Assembly (NCBI GenBank): GCA_963764695.1
Contig: CAVXTW010000003.1
Span: forward strand, 434,001 to 498,000
Reading direction: 5' to 3'
Source: DATFRY01 sp963764695
Lineage (GTDB): Bacteria; Myxococcota_A; Polyangia; Haliangiales; Haliangiaceae
DNA: 64,000 bases
Shown: positions 10,724 to 21,232 of the stretch, piece by piece
Layout: each line of letters starts with the position of its first letter
Numbering within the stretch: position 1 is the first letter of the stretch
Program-made: the position numbers and the translations under genes
Notes under the pieces: model-generated
What the model was told of the DNA's origin: nothing
What the model saw: the letters and a program-made list of their open reading frames with translations, nothing else
Database searches by the model: none

Positions 10724-10724
<1 letters not shown>
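7794..10724 (+). CDS. CbrA-like sensor: sodium/solute symporter domain fused to PAS and histidine kinase
   Basis: 976 residues. The first ~490 form a sodium:solute symporter (SLC5-type) domain with some thirteen hydrophobic helices. A linker follows (about 500-640), then a PAS-like segment (about 640-740). The kinase core has H-box LAASVAHEVGNPLAAIASVA (His near 766), N-box NLLHNACDAS, G1 EDHGAGV, F-box FEPFFTT, and G2 GKGTGLGLSL. This is the CbrA plan, in which a transporter-like module is thought to sense or link to substrate uptake. The stop overlaps the start of the response-regulator gene, so the two form a pair. An alternative ATG at 7806 is possible. The downstream symporter operon is its likely target. 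Confidence 0.9.
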
Positions 10725-12073
<1,349 letters not shown>

Positions 12074-12089
12074 CGCCTCTCTGACTACC

Positions 12090-12106
12090 TGTTACGGAAC
12101 GTAACA
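12090..12106. promoter_or_regulatory. Palindromic enhancer-like site TGTTACG-GAA-CGTAACA
   Basis: A perfect 7-base inverted repeat with a 3-base spacer, 17 bases after the regulator's stop codon. A second palindrome GTTTCGAAAC lies at 12114-12123. The centre is about 80 bases upstream of a -24/-12 promoter, the usual position for an NtrC-family enhancer. The TGTTAC/GTAACA half-sites resemble what I recall of Pseudomonas CbrB targets, though there the spacer is longer. Confidence 0.6.
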
Positions 12107-12170
12107 CCGCCGCGTTTCGAAACCACACGGCTGGACGCAACGCGTCGTCGGCGATTCAGAGAGTTCCGCA

Positions 12171-12186
12171 CGGCACGGATTTCGCC
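12171..12186 (+). promoter_or_regulatory. Sigma-54 (-24/-12) promoter for the symporter operon
   Basis: GGCACGGATTTCGC has GG (12172-12173) and GC (12184-12185) separated by exactly ten bases. It matches the consensus TGGCACG-N4-TTGC at all but two positions. Expected transcription start is near 12197, about 48 bases before the ATG at 12245. The neighbouring gene encodes a GAFTGA-containing sigma-54 activator, which supports the call. Confidence 0.65.
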
Positions 12187-12244
12187 CTGAGTGATGGGGC
12201 ATGTCCGAGGTCTACCCGGTTGCCCCGGCTGCGCCGAGCACATC

Positions 12245-12568
12245 ATGGCCTTCTTCCTCCTGATCGCACACACGCTGATCTTCGTCGCCGGCATGGCGCT
12301 GATCGGCCAGCTGCTGGTCGGTCTGTTCAGCTGGCGGCGCCGGGGCGAGAACGTGGTCTACCAGCTGTTCGGCGTGGTCGCGCGGCCGGTGGTTCGCTCG
12401 GTCCGCTTCATCACGCCGCGTGTCGTGCTCGACCAGCACGTGCCGATCGTGGCCTTCCTGATCTGCCTGGTGGCCTACTTCGCCATCGGCTTCGCCCACC
12501 GCGACGTCTGCCTGTCCGATCTCAACCAGAGAGGGTGCGAGAAATGGGCGCAGACTCGCATGCCCTGA
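12245..12568 (+). CDS. Small membrane protein of the symporter operon
   Basis: 107 residues from ATG 12245 (MAFFLLIAHTLIFVAGMA). Two hydrophobic helices (about 1-25 and 68-86) flank a basic cytoplasmic stretch with SWRRRGENVVYQLFG and RSVRFITPRVV. It ends with a short Cys-containing tail. An upstream ATG at 12191 would sit before the predicted transcription start and is rejected. It is the first gene after the -24/-12 promoter and overlaps the following TPR gene. I do not recognise the family; location suggests an accessory to the symporter. Confidence 0.65.
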   Translation: MAFFLLIAHTLIFVAGMALIGQLLVGLFSWRRRGENVVYQLFGVVARPVVRSVRFITPRVVLDQHVPIVAFLICLVAYFAIGFAHRDVCLSDLNQRGCEKWAQTRMP

Positions 12569-13182
12569 CCGCCGGGCGCGGCCGGGTGGCCCGCGCCAGC
12601 GAGCGCTGGTGGCTGGCCACGGTGGCCACGCTGCAGGTGCTGCTCGGCCGCAAGCGAGCGGCGCTGTACGCGTACGAGCGCATCGCGGCGCTCGGTCCGC
12701 GCGGCACCAGCGCGCTGGCCACCGTGGGCAACCTGCGCGCCGACCTGGGCGACGCCGACGGCGCCATCGCCGCCTTCCGCGGTGTCACCACGATCGATCC
12801 GGCCGGAGCCGAGGGCTGGTACAACCTCGGCTTCCTGCTCGAGAAGCAGGGCGAGCTGGACGAGGCCGAGGCCTGCTTCCGCCGCGCCGTCGTGCTGCGG
12901 CCGATTCTCGACCTGGCCTGGTACGGCCTGGGCCTGACCCTCATCCGCCTGGGCCGCCTGAGCGACGCGGTCGACGCGCTGAAGCGAAACACCCAGCTGC
13001 AGCCGTTCAGCCCGTACGGCTGGTACCAGCTCGCCATGACCCATCACCATCTCGGCCACACCGCCGAGGCTCGGCGCATCCACGACTCGCTGCGCAAGTT
13101 CGAGCCCCGCTACGCCGCGACGCTGCTGCGTGACATGAAGAACACGACACCAGCCTCACCGAGGAGCGAACCATGCCCCTGA
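12544..13182 (+). CDS. Tetratricopeptide-repeat protein of the symporter operon
   Basis: 212 residues, start chosen at ATG 12544 after GAGAGGG; it overlaps the preceding gene by 25 bases. At least three TPR units are visible in the middle: DLGDADGAIAAFRGVTTIDP, GWYNLGFLLEKQGELDEAEA, and AWYGLGLTLIRLGRLSDAVD, then GWYQLAMTHHHLGHTAEARR. No signal peptide or catalytic motif. TPR proteins act as protein-binding scaffolds; here it may assemble or regulate the two-subunit symporter, whose small subunit gene overlaps its 3' end. Function beyond scaffolding is inference. Confidence 0.85.
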   Translation: MGADSHALTAGRGRVARASERWWLATVATLQVLLGRKRAALYAYERIAALGPRGTSALATVGNLRADLGDADGAIAAFRGVTTIDPAGAEGWYNLGFLLEKQGELDEAEACFRRAVVLRPILDLAWYGLGLTLIRLGRLSDAVDALKRNTQLQPFSPYGWYQLAMTHHHLGHTAEARRIHDSLRKFEPRYAATLLRDMKNTTPASPRSEPCP

Positions 13183-13439
13183 CCCAGACGCACCTCCACT
13201 ACTGGCACAAGAACCTGAAGCTCACGCTGGTCCTGCTCGCGATCTGGTTCCTCGTCACGTTCGTGATGGGCTTCTTCGCCGCCGAGCTGGCCAGGATCAA
13301 CTTCTTCGGCTGGCCGCTGTCCTTCTACATGGCGGCGCAGGGGTCGCTGATCGTCTACGTGGTGATCATCTGGGTCTACGCGCGCTACATGCACAAGCTG
13401 GACATCGAGTACGACGTGGATGAAGGAGAGGACCAATGA
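13173..13439 (+). CDS. Solute:sodium symporter small subunit (DUF4212)
   Basis: 88 residues with the full DUF4212 pattern: N-terminal HYWHKNLKL, a first helix LVLLAIWFLVTFVMGFF, the motif INFFGWPLSFYMAAQGSL, a second helix, and YARYMHKLDIEYDV. In known genomes this small subunit precedes the large VC_2705-type subunit, as it does here; the stop overlaps the large-subunit ATG (ATGA). The start ATG at 13173 lies inside the end of the TPR gene, after GAGGAG. The complex is thought to co-transport a small organic anion with sodium; acetate-type substrates are likely but unproven. Confidence 0.95.
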   Translation: MPLTQTHLHYWHKNLKLTLVLLAIWFLVTFVMGFFAAELARINFFGWPLSFYMAAQGSLIVYVVIIWVYARYMHKLDIEYDVDEGEDQ

Positions 13440-15552
13440 CCACCAAGATCTCCGCCAACCGCGCCTTCTACAACCAGCTCAAGAAGTACTACGGCCTCTA
13501 CACCGGCGGCTTCATCGCGCTTCGTGATCGCTGCTCGCCATCGCCGAGCAGATCGGGCTGCCGCGCGACACTGGATCGGCTACGTCTTCCTGTTCGCCAC
13601 CATCGCGCTCTACGCCGGCATCGGCATCATGAGCCGCACCGCCGACGTGGCCGAGTACTACGTGGCCGGCCGGCGCGTCCCGGCCTTCTTCAACGGCATG
13701 GCGACCGGCGCCGACTGGATGAGCGCGGCCTCGTTCATCGGCATGGCCGGCACGCTGTACCTGCACCGGCTTCGACGGCCTGGCCTTCATCATGGGCTGG
13801 ACCGGCGGCTACTGCCTGGTGGCGCTCTTCCTCGCGCCGTACCTGCGCAAGTTCGGCCAGTTCACGATCCCCGACTTCCTCGGCGCGCGCTACGGCGGCA
13901 ACATCGCCGCGCATCATCGGCATCTTCGCCGCGATCCTGTGCTCGTTCACCTACGTGGTCGCGCAGATCTACGGCGTCGGCATCATCACCAGCGCGCTTC
14001 ACCGGGCTCGAGTTCGAGATCGGCGTGTTCGTCGGCCTGGGCGGCATCCTGGTCTGCTCGTTCCTCGGCGGCATGCGCGCGGTCACGTGGACGCAGGTGG
14101 CGCAGTACATCATCCTGATCATCGCCTACCTGACCCCGGTGGTCTGGCTCGTCGATGAAGCACACCGGCATTCCCGATGCCGCAGGTCGTCTACGGCCAG
14201 GTGCTGCAGAAGGTCGCCGACGCTCGAGAAGAAGATCACCGCCGATCCGAAGGAGAGTCGAGGTGCGCAAGATCTTCAAGGCCGCGCGCCGACGCGGCGA
14301 GCGCGGCGCTGAAGGACCTCGCCAAGGCGTCCGCCGACGGCGCGCGGCGCTGCGAGAAGCGGCTCGCCGAGGCCAAGGCGGCCAACGCGCCGGCCACGTG
14401 CAGAAGTCGCAGCCGAGAAGGCGCTCGACCGACATGCCCGACGGATCCGGACAAGGCGAAGGCGGCGTGGACGGCGAGGACGCAGGCCTCGCGGCGCGAC
14501 GCGGCGCCGCCGCGCCCGCATGCCGAGCCGTTCCCGGGCAAGGACGAGCAGGCGCGCGACACCGCGCGCCGCAACTTCCTCGCGCTCGTGTTCTGCCTGA
14601 TGTTCGGCACCGCCGCGCTGCCGCACATCCTGATGCGCTACTACACGACGCCCGTCGGTGACGCAGGCGCGCCAGTCGGTGTTCTGGTCGCTGTTCTTCA
14701 TCTTCCTGCTGTACTTCACGGCGCCGGCGCTCGCGGTGCTGGTCAAGTACGACGTCTACAACATCCTCGTGGGCACGCCAGTTCGCAGAGCTTGCCGGCA
14801 TGGGTGGCGGCCTGGAGCGCAGGTCGATCCGGCGCTGCTGACCATCACCGACATCAACAGGGACGGCATCGTGCAGCTCGGCGGAGATCGCGCATCGGCG
14901 GCGACATCATCGTGCTGGCCACGCCGGAGATCGCCGGCCTGCCGTACGTGATCTCGGGCCTGGTCGCGGCCGGCGGCCTGGCCGCGGCGCTGTCGACCGC
15001 CGACGGCCTGCTGCTGACGATCGCCAACGCGCTGTCGCACGACCTCTACTACAAGATGATCGACCCGAACGCGACCACCAAGCGGCGCGTGACGATCTCG
15101 AAGGTCCTGCTGCTGGTCGTGGCCCTGGCCGCGGCCTCGGTGGCCGTCGCAGAAGCCGGCGGACATCCTGTTCCTGGTCGTCGCGGCGTTCTCGTTCGCG
15201 GCGGCGGCGTTCTTCCCGGCGCTGGTGCTGGGCATCTTCTGGAAGCGCGCCAACAAGTGGCGGCGCGATCGCCGGCATGATCGCGGGCCTCGGCATCTGC
15301 TTCTACTACATGGCGACCACGCAGCCGTGGCTGCGCGGCGTCTTCGGCGTCACCGCCCCGATCGCCGGAAAACACCTGGTGGGGCATCCAGCCCATCTCG
15401 GCGGGCCTGTTCGGCGTGCCGGTCGGCTTCGTCGACGATCGTCATCGTCAGCCTGCTCACCAGGCCGCCCGACAAGGACGACGCAGGAGCTGGTCGAGCA
15501 CGTGCGCTACCCGAACTTGAAGGGCGACACGACCACCACGACGGCGACGTAG
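13436..15552 (+). pseudogene. VC_2705-family sodium/solute symporter large subunit, broken by about 26 single-base insertions
   Basis: Every stretch of the family sequence is present but the frame changes about 26 times. Segments recoverable in order include FYNQLKKYYGLYTGGF, WIGYVFLFATIALYAGIGIM, FNGMATGADWMSAASFIGMA, FLAPYLRKFGQFTIPDFLG, and IGIFAAILCSFTYVVAQIYG. Further on come FLGGMRAVTWTQVAQYI, FGTAALPHILMRYYTT, GGLAAALSTADGLLLTIANA, and TQELVEHVRYPNLKGD. Removing one base at each break (for example 13530, 13909, 13994, 14151, 14176, 15149, 15261, 15434, 15480) gives 2,091 bases, 696 residues plus stop, the expected length. A large loop at about 270-350 is Ala/Lys-rich, as in relatives. 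No family segment looks lost, and neighbours on both sides are intact. I regard this as a functional gene with clustered assembly insertions, though as written it encodes no complete protein. Confidence 0.85.
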
Positions 15553-15591
15553 AAGCACCCCACCACGAGCTCACCTGCGAAGGAGGAATCC

Positions 15592-16701
15592 GTGAGGATC
15601 CGGCTCCCATACTTCGTGTTGCTGCTCCCGCTGTTTCTGTCCGGTCCCGCCCGGGCCGAGAAGATCACGGTCGATGACGACACGTTCTTCAACATCGGCG
15701 TCCTCCTGCAGCCGCAGTTCACGGCCACGGAGAACACCTCGCCCAGCGGCGACCTGGGCACCGACTTCTACCTGCGCCGGGGCCGCCTGGTCCTGACCGG
15801 GCAGTTCGACCCGAACGTCGGTTTCATCTTCATCACCGACCAGGCCAACTGGGGTCGCAACGGCGACTACACGGCGCAGTTCATCGTCCAGGACGCGGTG
15901 GCCTGGTACAAGTTCAGCCCCGCGCTGACCGTCAGCGCCGGCTTCACGCTGCTGCCGTTCGTGCGCATGGCATACCAGAGCGCGGGCGCGCTCAACACGG
16001 TCGACTACCGGCTCTCGGTCATCAAGTTCCCGGCCACCGGGCGGGCCTTCCGCGACATGGGCGTCGAGGTACGCGGGCTCCTGGCCGGCGACCGCATCTA
16101 CTACCGGGCCGGGGTGTTCGCCGGAATCAACGGCAGCGTGGACGACATGGGCAACCAGACCAACCCGAGCGACGTCCCCCGCCTGACCGGCAACCTGCGC
16201 TTCAACATCCTGGGCAAGGAGGATGGCTATGCGGTGCCGGCCATCTCGTTCGGCACCGACCCGATCGTCAACGTCGGCGTCGGCTTCGACTGGCAGAAGG
16301 ACGCGTTCGGCGACGGCGACGACGCGCGCTACCTGGGCCTGTCGGCCGACGTGTTCGTCGACTATCCGATGCCCGGCGATCAGGAGCTCGCCGCCCAGGC
16401 CGCCTACTTCCACTACGACAACTACGCGCAGGGCGGCCTGGTCGAGCCGGGCGACGCCTTCTATGTCGAGGGCGGCTACCGCTTCATGAAGGTCGAGCCG
16501 GTCGTGGCTGTCGAGTACTTCAAGGGTGACTCCGACGGCACCAAGATCATCACCTACAAGGCCGGCCTGAACTTCTGGATCACGAAGCACAACTACAACC
16601 TGAAGGCCGAGGTCGCCATCCCGGACGCCGAGGAGTTGCCGGACGGCACCGAGCCGCCCAACAACATCATCGGGACGCTGCAGGCTCAGGTTGTCTTCTG
16701 A
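15592..16701 (+). CDS. Outer-membrane porin (OprO/P-like)
   Basis: 369 residues from GTG 15592, preceded by AAGGAGGAATCC. A signal peptide (LPYFVLLLPLFLSGPARAE) leads into a barrel with alternating polar/aromatic strands, starting with FFNIGVLLQPQFTATE and the YLRRGRLVLTGQF pattern typical of phosphate-selective-porin-like proteins, and ending in Phe (LQAQVVF), as barrels usually do. Forty bases after the symporter gene, it is probably the last gene of that operon and would bring the symporter substrate across the outer membrane. The substrate is not readable from sequence. Confidence 0.85.
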   Translation: MRIRLPYFVLLLPLFLSGPARAEKITVDDDTFFNIGVLLQPQFTATENTSPSGDLGTDFYLRRGRLVLTGQFDPNVGFIFITDQANWGRNGDYTAQFIVQDAVAWYKFSPALTVSAGFTLLPFVRMAYQSAGALNTVDYRLSVIKFPATGRAFRDMGVEVRGLLAGDRIYYRAGVFAGINGSVDDMGNQTNPSDVPRLTGNLRFNILGKEDGYAVPAISFGTDPIVNVGVGFDWQKDAFGDGDDARYLGLSADVFVDYPMPGDQELAAQAAYFHYDNYAQGGLVEPGDAFYVEGGYRFMKVEPVVAVEYFKGDSDGTKIITYKAGLNFWITKHNYNLKAEVAIPDAEELPDGTEPPNNIIGTLQAQVVF

Positions 16702-16818
16702 CCCGCCGCCCGGATGCGCATCAACGAAGACGTGCGCTTGGCCGGGTCCCCGCCCCGCACGGGTGTCCCCGTCGTCAACGATACTTGAATCGCGGCTGCT
16801 CCTCTGTCTAGCTTGCTG

Positions 16819-19734
16819 ATGGGGGCTGGGCGATGGAGCAAGTTGAACGGGGGGGAAGTGCCGGGCGAACCCGAGCCGATTGTCGTCGGCATGGGCGCGT
16901 CGGCCGGTGGGCTGGACGCTCTGCAGCGGTTCTTCGACCACATGCCGGCGGCGCACAACCTGGCCTTCGTCGTGGTCATGCACCGTTCGCCGGCGCACGC
17001 CAATCTCCTGCCGGCCATCCTGGTCAAGCACAGCACCATGCCGATCGTGGAGGCGACCGACGGCATCGCGATCGCGGCGCGACGGGTCTATCTGGCCCCG
17101 CCCGGAACACTTGTCGACATCGCCGATCGCCGCCTGCGGGTGACGCGCGGGCCGGGGGGCGCCTCGCTCGCCATCGATCACTTCTTCCGCTCGCTGGCCC
17201 GAGACCGCAAGGAGCGCGCCATCGGAGTGATCCTGTCCGGCAGGGGCTCCGATGGCACGCTCGGGCTCAGGGACATCAAGGCGGTCAACGGGATGGTGAT
17301 GGTGCAGGACGAGGCGACCGCTCGATACGCCGGAATGCCGCACAGCGCGATCGCCACGGAGCTGGTCGACTACGTCCTTCCGGTCGAGGAGTGCCCGCAG
17401 CAGCTACTGCACCACGTGGGGAGCCCGGTCGCGTCCCGGCGGACCGCTGCCCGCGTCGAGGTCGGGGCCGTCGGGGTGCTCGGGGGCATCCTCGAGCGGC
17501 TCCGCTGCCACACGGGACACGACTTCGCGCGCTACAAGGCGTCCGCGCTGCGGCGCCGCATCGAGCGTCGCATGAACGCGAACGGCATCGACTCGCCGGA
17601 GGTTTACCTGCGCGTCCTCGGCGACAAGAGCCGCGAGCTGGACGCGCTGTTCCACGAGCTGCTCATCGGCGTGACCTCCTTCTTCCGCGACCCGCAGAGC
17701 TTCGACGCCCTCGGTGAGGCGCTCGACCGGATTCTGGCCGAGCGGCCCGCCAAGCAGCCCGTGCGGGCCTGGGTCACCGGCTGCGCGACCGGCGAGGAGG
17801 CCTACTCGGTCGCCATCGCGCTGCGCGAGTCGGCCAGCCGCGTGGGCTGTCATGCCAGGTTGCAGGTGTTCGCGACCGACATCGACGACCAGGCCATCCG
17901 CGAAGCGCGCCGCGGCGAGTTTCCGGACAGCATCGCCGCCGACCTCTCGCCGGAGCGCCTCGAGCGCTTCTTCACCCGCCAGGACGGCGTGCTCCAGGTC
18001 AAGAGGGAGATCCGGGACATCCTGGTCTTCTCCGAGCACAACCTGCTGGTCAATCCTCCCTTCTGCAAGCTCGACCTGATCAGCTGCCGCAACGTCCTCA
18101 TCTACCTCGAGCCGGAGGCGCAGAAGGACGCGCTCGCCCTGCTCACCTACGCGCTGCGGCCGGGCGGACTGCTGCTCCTGGGCGCCTCCGACAGTACCGG
18201 TGGTCATGCCGATGCGTTCGAGCGCGTCGACCGCGATTGCAAGCTGTACGCGCGCCGCGCCGGCGTGCGGGCACTGCGGCGGCCGCGGTTTCCCAGACCC
18301 GGTGTGGTCGGGACACAGGCGAGGGCGCGGGGCGCGGCGAGCCAGGCCGCGCGGCTGCAGCGCGGCATTGTTGACCAGCTCCTGCTCGAGCAGCTGGTCC
18401 CGCCCAGCGTGCTGGTCAACCAGAGCGGCGAGATCCTCCACGTGCATGGCAAGACCGGGCGATTTCTCGGTCCGGCGGCGCGCCGCGTGGCGGTCTCCAG
18501 CCTCAAGGACGTCATCCGGCCGGACCTCGACCTGCACGTGGGCGCCGCCATCCGGCGGGCCGCCGAGAGCGGAAAGTCGTGCCACCGGAACATCACGGTG
18601 CACACCGGAGCCGGACCGATCCGCGTCGATCTGCGAGCTCGTCGCGTCGAGTCGCCCGCCCAGCTGAGCGGCCTGGTCCTGCTCACGTTCGAGGTGGTCG
18701 AGCCAGCACGCGCGCGTGCCCAGGCAGGCCGGGACACGCGGCCGTCGCGCCCGTTCGCCCCGGCCCAGCTCGAGGGCCTCGAGAGCGCCAACGAGCAGCT
18801 GCAGACCACCAACGAGGAGCTGCGGTCGACGAACGAGGAGCTGATGAGCACCAACGACGAGCTCGAGACCTCGACAGAGGAGCTGCGGTCGCTCAACGAC
18901 GAGCTGCACGCGGCGAATGGCGAGATGCTGGGCCGGATCGAGGATCTGTCGCAGTCGAGCGACGACATGCTCAACCTGCTCAACAGCACCGACGTCGCCG
19001 TCCTCTTTCTCGACACGGAGCTGAAGGTCAAGCGCTACACGATGCAGGCCACGAAGCTGTTCAACCTGATCCCCTCGGACGTGGGGCGGCCGATCGCGGA
19101 TCTGGCCAGCACGCTCGAGGACGGCCGCATGTTCGAGGACGCCAGCGAGGTGCTGCGCACGCAGAGCTACCGGCAGCACAAGGTGCGCGACCGCGGCGGC
19201 AGCTGGTACGTCATGCGCTCGTCGCCGTACCGGACACAGGCGCAGCTGGTGAGCGGGGTCGTGATCACGTTCCTCGACGTGACCGGAATCCAGCCGCCTC
19301 CTCACCTCGAGGGCGCCGTTCTGGCCGCGCTCGAGTGCCTGCCCGTGGTCATCCTGGGTCAGGACCGGGCGCTCCGCATCCAGTGGGCCCATGCGACGAG
19401 GCACGGCATGGACACGGCCGCGCTGGTGGGCCGGCGGGAGGACGAGCTCCTGCCGCGCGAGCAGGCGGAGCTGGTCGCGGCCATGAAGCGACGGGTGATG
19501 GACACGGGCGTGTCGCTGCGCGCGGAGGTCGAGATGACCCTGCCGGGCAGCACGCTCACCGTCCAGGAGCTCTGGCTCGAGCCGACCAGAGCAGCGGACG
19601 GCACAATCACCGGCGTGATCTCGGTGGCGCTCGACATCACGCGGATGAAGCGAGGCGAGGAGCTCCTGCGCGAGCTGCGCGCCGAGCGGGACGCCGCCTG
19701 GCCGGTGTCGGGGCGCCCGCGACCGGAAGCATGA
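16819..19734 (+). CDS. CheB-CheR-PAS fusion sensor protein
   Basis: About 970 residues. The methylesterase domain (about 15-200) has the catalytic Ser in MGASAGGLDAL, His in VVMHRSPAHANLLP, and Asp in ILSGRGSDGTLGL. The CheR methyltransferase (about 220-480) has HDFARYKASALRRRIERRM, TSFFRDPQSF, WVTGCATGEEAYSVAIAL, and CRNVLIYLE. A PAS-like region, a long coiled coil (repeats of ELRSTNEELMSTNDELETS) and further PAS domains follow. There is no histidine kinase domain. The next gene, two bases away, is another PAS protein. Such fusions sit at the top of sensory pathways, but the substrate receptors are unknown. The start is uncertain between ATG 16819 and GTG 16858. Confidence 0.92.
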   Translation: MGAGRWSKLNGGEVPGEPEPIVVGMGASAGGLDALQRFFDHMPAAHNLAFVVVMHRSPAHANLLPAILVKHSTMPIVEATDGIAIAARRVYLAPPGTLVDIADRRLRVTRGPGGASLAIDHFFRSLARDRKERAIGVILSGRGSDGTLGLRDIKAVNGMVMVQDEATARYAGMPHSAIATELVDYVLPVEECPQQLLHHVGSPVASRRTAARVEVGAVGVLGGILERLRCHTGHDFARYKASALRRRIERRMNANGIDSPEVYLRVLGDKSRELDALFHELLIGVTSFFRDPQSFDALGEALDRILAERPAKQPVRAWVTGCATGEEAYSVAIALRESASRVGCHARLQVFATDIDDQAIREARRGEFPDSIAADLSPERLERFFTRQDGVLQVKREIRDILVFSEHNLLVNPPFCKLDLISCRNVLIYLEPEAQKDALALLTYALRPGGLLLLGASDSTGGHADAFERVDRDCKLYARRAGVRALRRPRFPRPGVVGTQARARGAASQAARLQRGIVDQLLLEQLVPPSVLVNQSGEILHVHGKTGRFLGPAARRVAVSSLKDVIRPDLDLHVGAAIRRAAESGKSCHRNITVHTGAGPIRVDLRARRVESPAQLSGLVLLTFEVVEPARARAQAGRDTRPSRPFAPAQLEGLESANEQLQTTNEELRSTNEELMSTNDELETSTEELRSLNDELHAANGEMLGRIEDLSQSSDDMLNLLNSTDVAVLFLDTELKVKRYTMQATKLFNLIPSDVGRPIADLASTLEDGRMFEDASEVLRTQSYRQHKVRDRGGSWYVMRSSPYRTQAQLVSGVVITFLDVTGIQPPPHLEGAVLAALECLPVVILGQDRALRIQWAHATRHGMDTAALVGRREDELLPREQAELVAAMKRRVMDTGVSLRAEVEMTLPGSTLTVQELWLEPTRAADGTITGVISVALDITRMKRGEELLRELRAERDAAWPVSGRPRPEA

Positions 19735-19735
19735 C

Positions 19736-21085
19736 ATGAACCAGCGACCACCGAGACGCGGCGCCGGTCGGCCCTTCCTGCCGAGCGGGATCGCGCGCGG
19801 AACCCAGTCGTGGCGCGCCGAGCTGCGCAGACGGATCGATCCGGAGCTGGGCCGCAGCTCCCACACGATCGGCGCGTCCGACGAGGAGGACGCCGCCGCC
19901 CTGTTCCACGAGCTCCACGCCCACAAGCTCGAGCTCGAGGTCCAGAACGAGGACCTGCGCCGGGCCCAGACCGATTCGGAGCAGGCGCTGGCCCGCTACC
20001 TCGACCTCTACCACATGGCTCCGGTCGCGCACGTCTCGCTCGATCCGATGGGCGTCGTGCTGGAGGCGAACCGGGCGGCGGTCGAGCTGCTCGCGCTGAC
20101 CGGCGAGCAGCTGCTCCTGAGCAAGCTGCGGTCGGTGGTCGTGCGTGCCGACGAGCTGATCCTCGCGCGGCACCTGGACGACCTGTTCGCGCGCGGCGGC
20201 ACGGCCACGGCCGAGCTCCGCGTGCGCCGCGGCGACGGACAGGAGCGGGTGGTCCGGCTCGACTCGGTGTTCGTCCCCGGCAGCGCCGACAGGACGCGCT
20301 GCCACTCGGCCATCGTCAACATCACCTACCTGGTGCGCCGCGAGACAGCGCTGCGCCGGCTGGCCAGCGCCGTCTCCGACGCCGACGACGCGGTCTTCGT
20401 GCTCGACCTCGCCGGCCGCATCCAGACCTGGAATCGCGGCGCCCGCGAGCTGTTCGGCCTGTCGGAAGCCGACGCCATCGGCGCGAGCTTCGCCCGCATG
20501 GTGCCCGCGCACCGACACGAGTGGCTCGCCGGCCTGCTCGACCGGCTGGCCCGCGGCGCGCGGATCCGCTCGCTGGACGCCGAGCGTGTCGCCAGCGACG
20601 GGCGCCCGATCCTGGTCTCGATGTCCGCGTTCTCGCTGCCCGGCGATACCGGCCGCCCGGAAGCGGCCTGCTTCAGCGAGCACGACGTGACCGCGCGCAG
20701 GGCGGCCGAGTCGGCCCAGGCAGCGCGCGAGCTGAAGCTGGCCGCCGTGATGGACGCGGCGCTCGACGCGATCATCATCGCCGACGAGCGCGGCCGCATC
20801 GAGGAGCTCAACTCGGTCGCCGAGACGATGTTCGGCTGCACCGCCGCCGAGGTGCACGGCACTGCCCTGTCGTCGCTGCTGCAGCCGGCCGGGGCCGCGC
20901 CCGCAGGCACCGATGGAGACGGCCACGTCGATCTGCCCGGCAAGCTGCGTCTGGCTCACGCGGTCCGCGGCCGGCGCGGCGATGGGTCGGCCTTCCCGGT
21001 GCGCGTCTCTGTCGGCGAGAGCCGCTTCGTGGACCGGGTCTACTACTGCTGCGTCGTCCGCGCGGTGGCGGGTCAAGCAGACTAG
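19736..21085 (+). CDS. Multi-PAS protein without an output domain
   Basis: 449 residues. After a coiled-coil start (ALFHELHAHKLELEVQNEDL) there are three PAS domains, near 80-200 (YHMAPVAHVSLDP), 210-320 (AVSDADDAVFVLDLAGRIQT) and 330-445 (DAALDAIIIADERGRIEELN). The coiled coil resembles those that follow CheB-CheR fusions. No kinase, cyclase or DNA-binding domain is present and the protein ends inside or just after the third PAS. It starts one base after the CheB-CheR-PAS stop, so the two are co-expressed and probably work together. The 145 bases after it hold no gene I can support. Confidence 0.85.
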   Translation: MNQRPPRRGAGRPFLPSGIARGTQSWRAELRRRIDPELGRSSHTIGASDEEDAAALFHELHAHKLELEVQNEDLRRAQTDSEQALARYLDLYHMAPVAHVSLDPMGVVLEANRAAVELLALTGEQLLLSKLRSVVVRADELILARHLDDLFARGGTATAELRVRRGDGQERVVRLDSVFVPGSADRTRCHSAIVNITYLVRRETALRRLASAVSDADDAVFVLDLAGRIQTWNRGARELFGLSEADAIGASFARMVPAHRHEWLAGLLDRLARGARIRSLDAERVASDGRPILVSMSAFSLPGDTGRPEAACFSEHDVTARRAAESAQAARELKLAAVMDAALDAIIIADERGRIEELNSVAETMFGCTAAEVHGTALSSLLQPAGAAPAGTDGDGHVDLPGKLRLAHAVRGRRGDGSAFPVRVSVGESRFVDRVYYCCVVRAVAGQAD

Positions 21086-21232
21086 CGGACGGCGCGGGGC
21101 CGCCGGCACCCCGGTCCTCCTGGCGCGAGACGCGGCGCTGTGGGCGGCGAGCGAGGAGCTGGTCCGTCGCTACCTGCCGGGTGAAGCGACCATGCGGGAC
21201 GCGCCGCGTAGTTCTGATAACGTCACGGGCCC

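Noticed and set aside
12191..12247. Earlier ATG for the small membrane protein
   Set aside because: It lies at or before the predicted transcription start of the -24/-12 promoter, and the extra residues add no conserved sequence.
13436..15552. Programmed frameshifting as explanation for the symporter gene
   Set aside because: Some 26 shifts with no slippery sequence or pattern of stops would be without precedent; inserted bases explain all of them.
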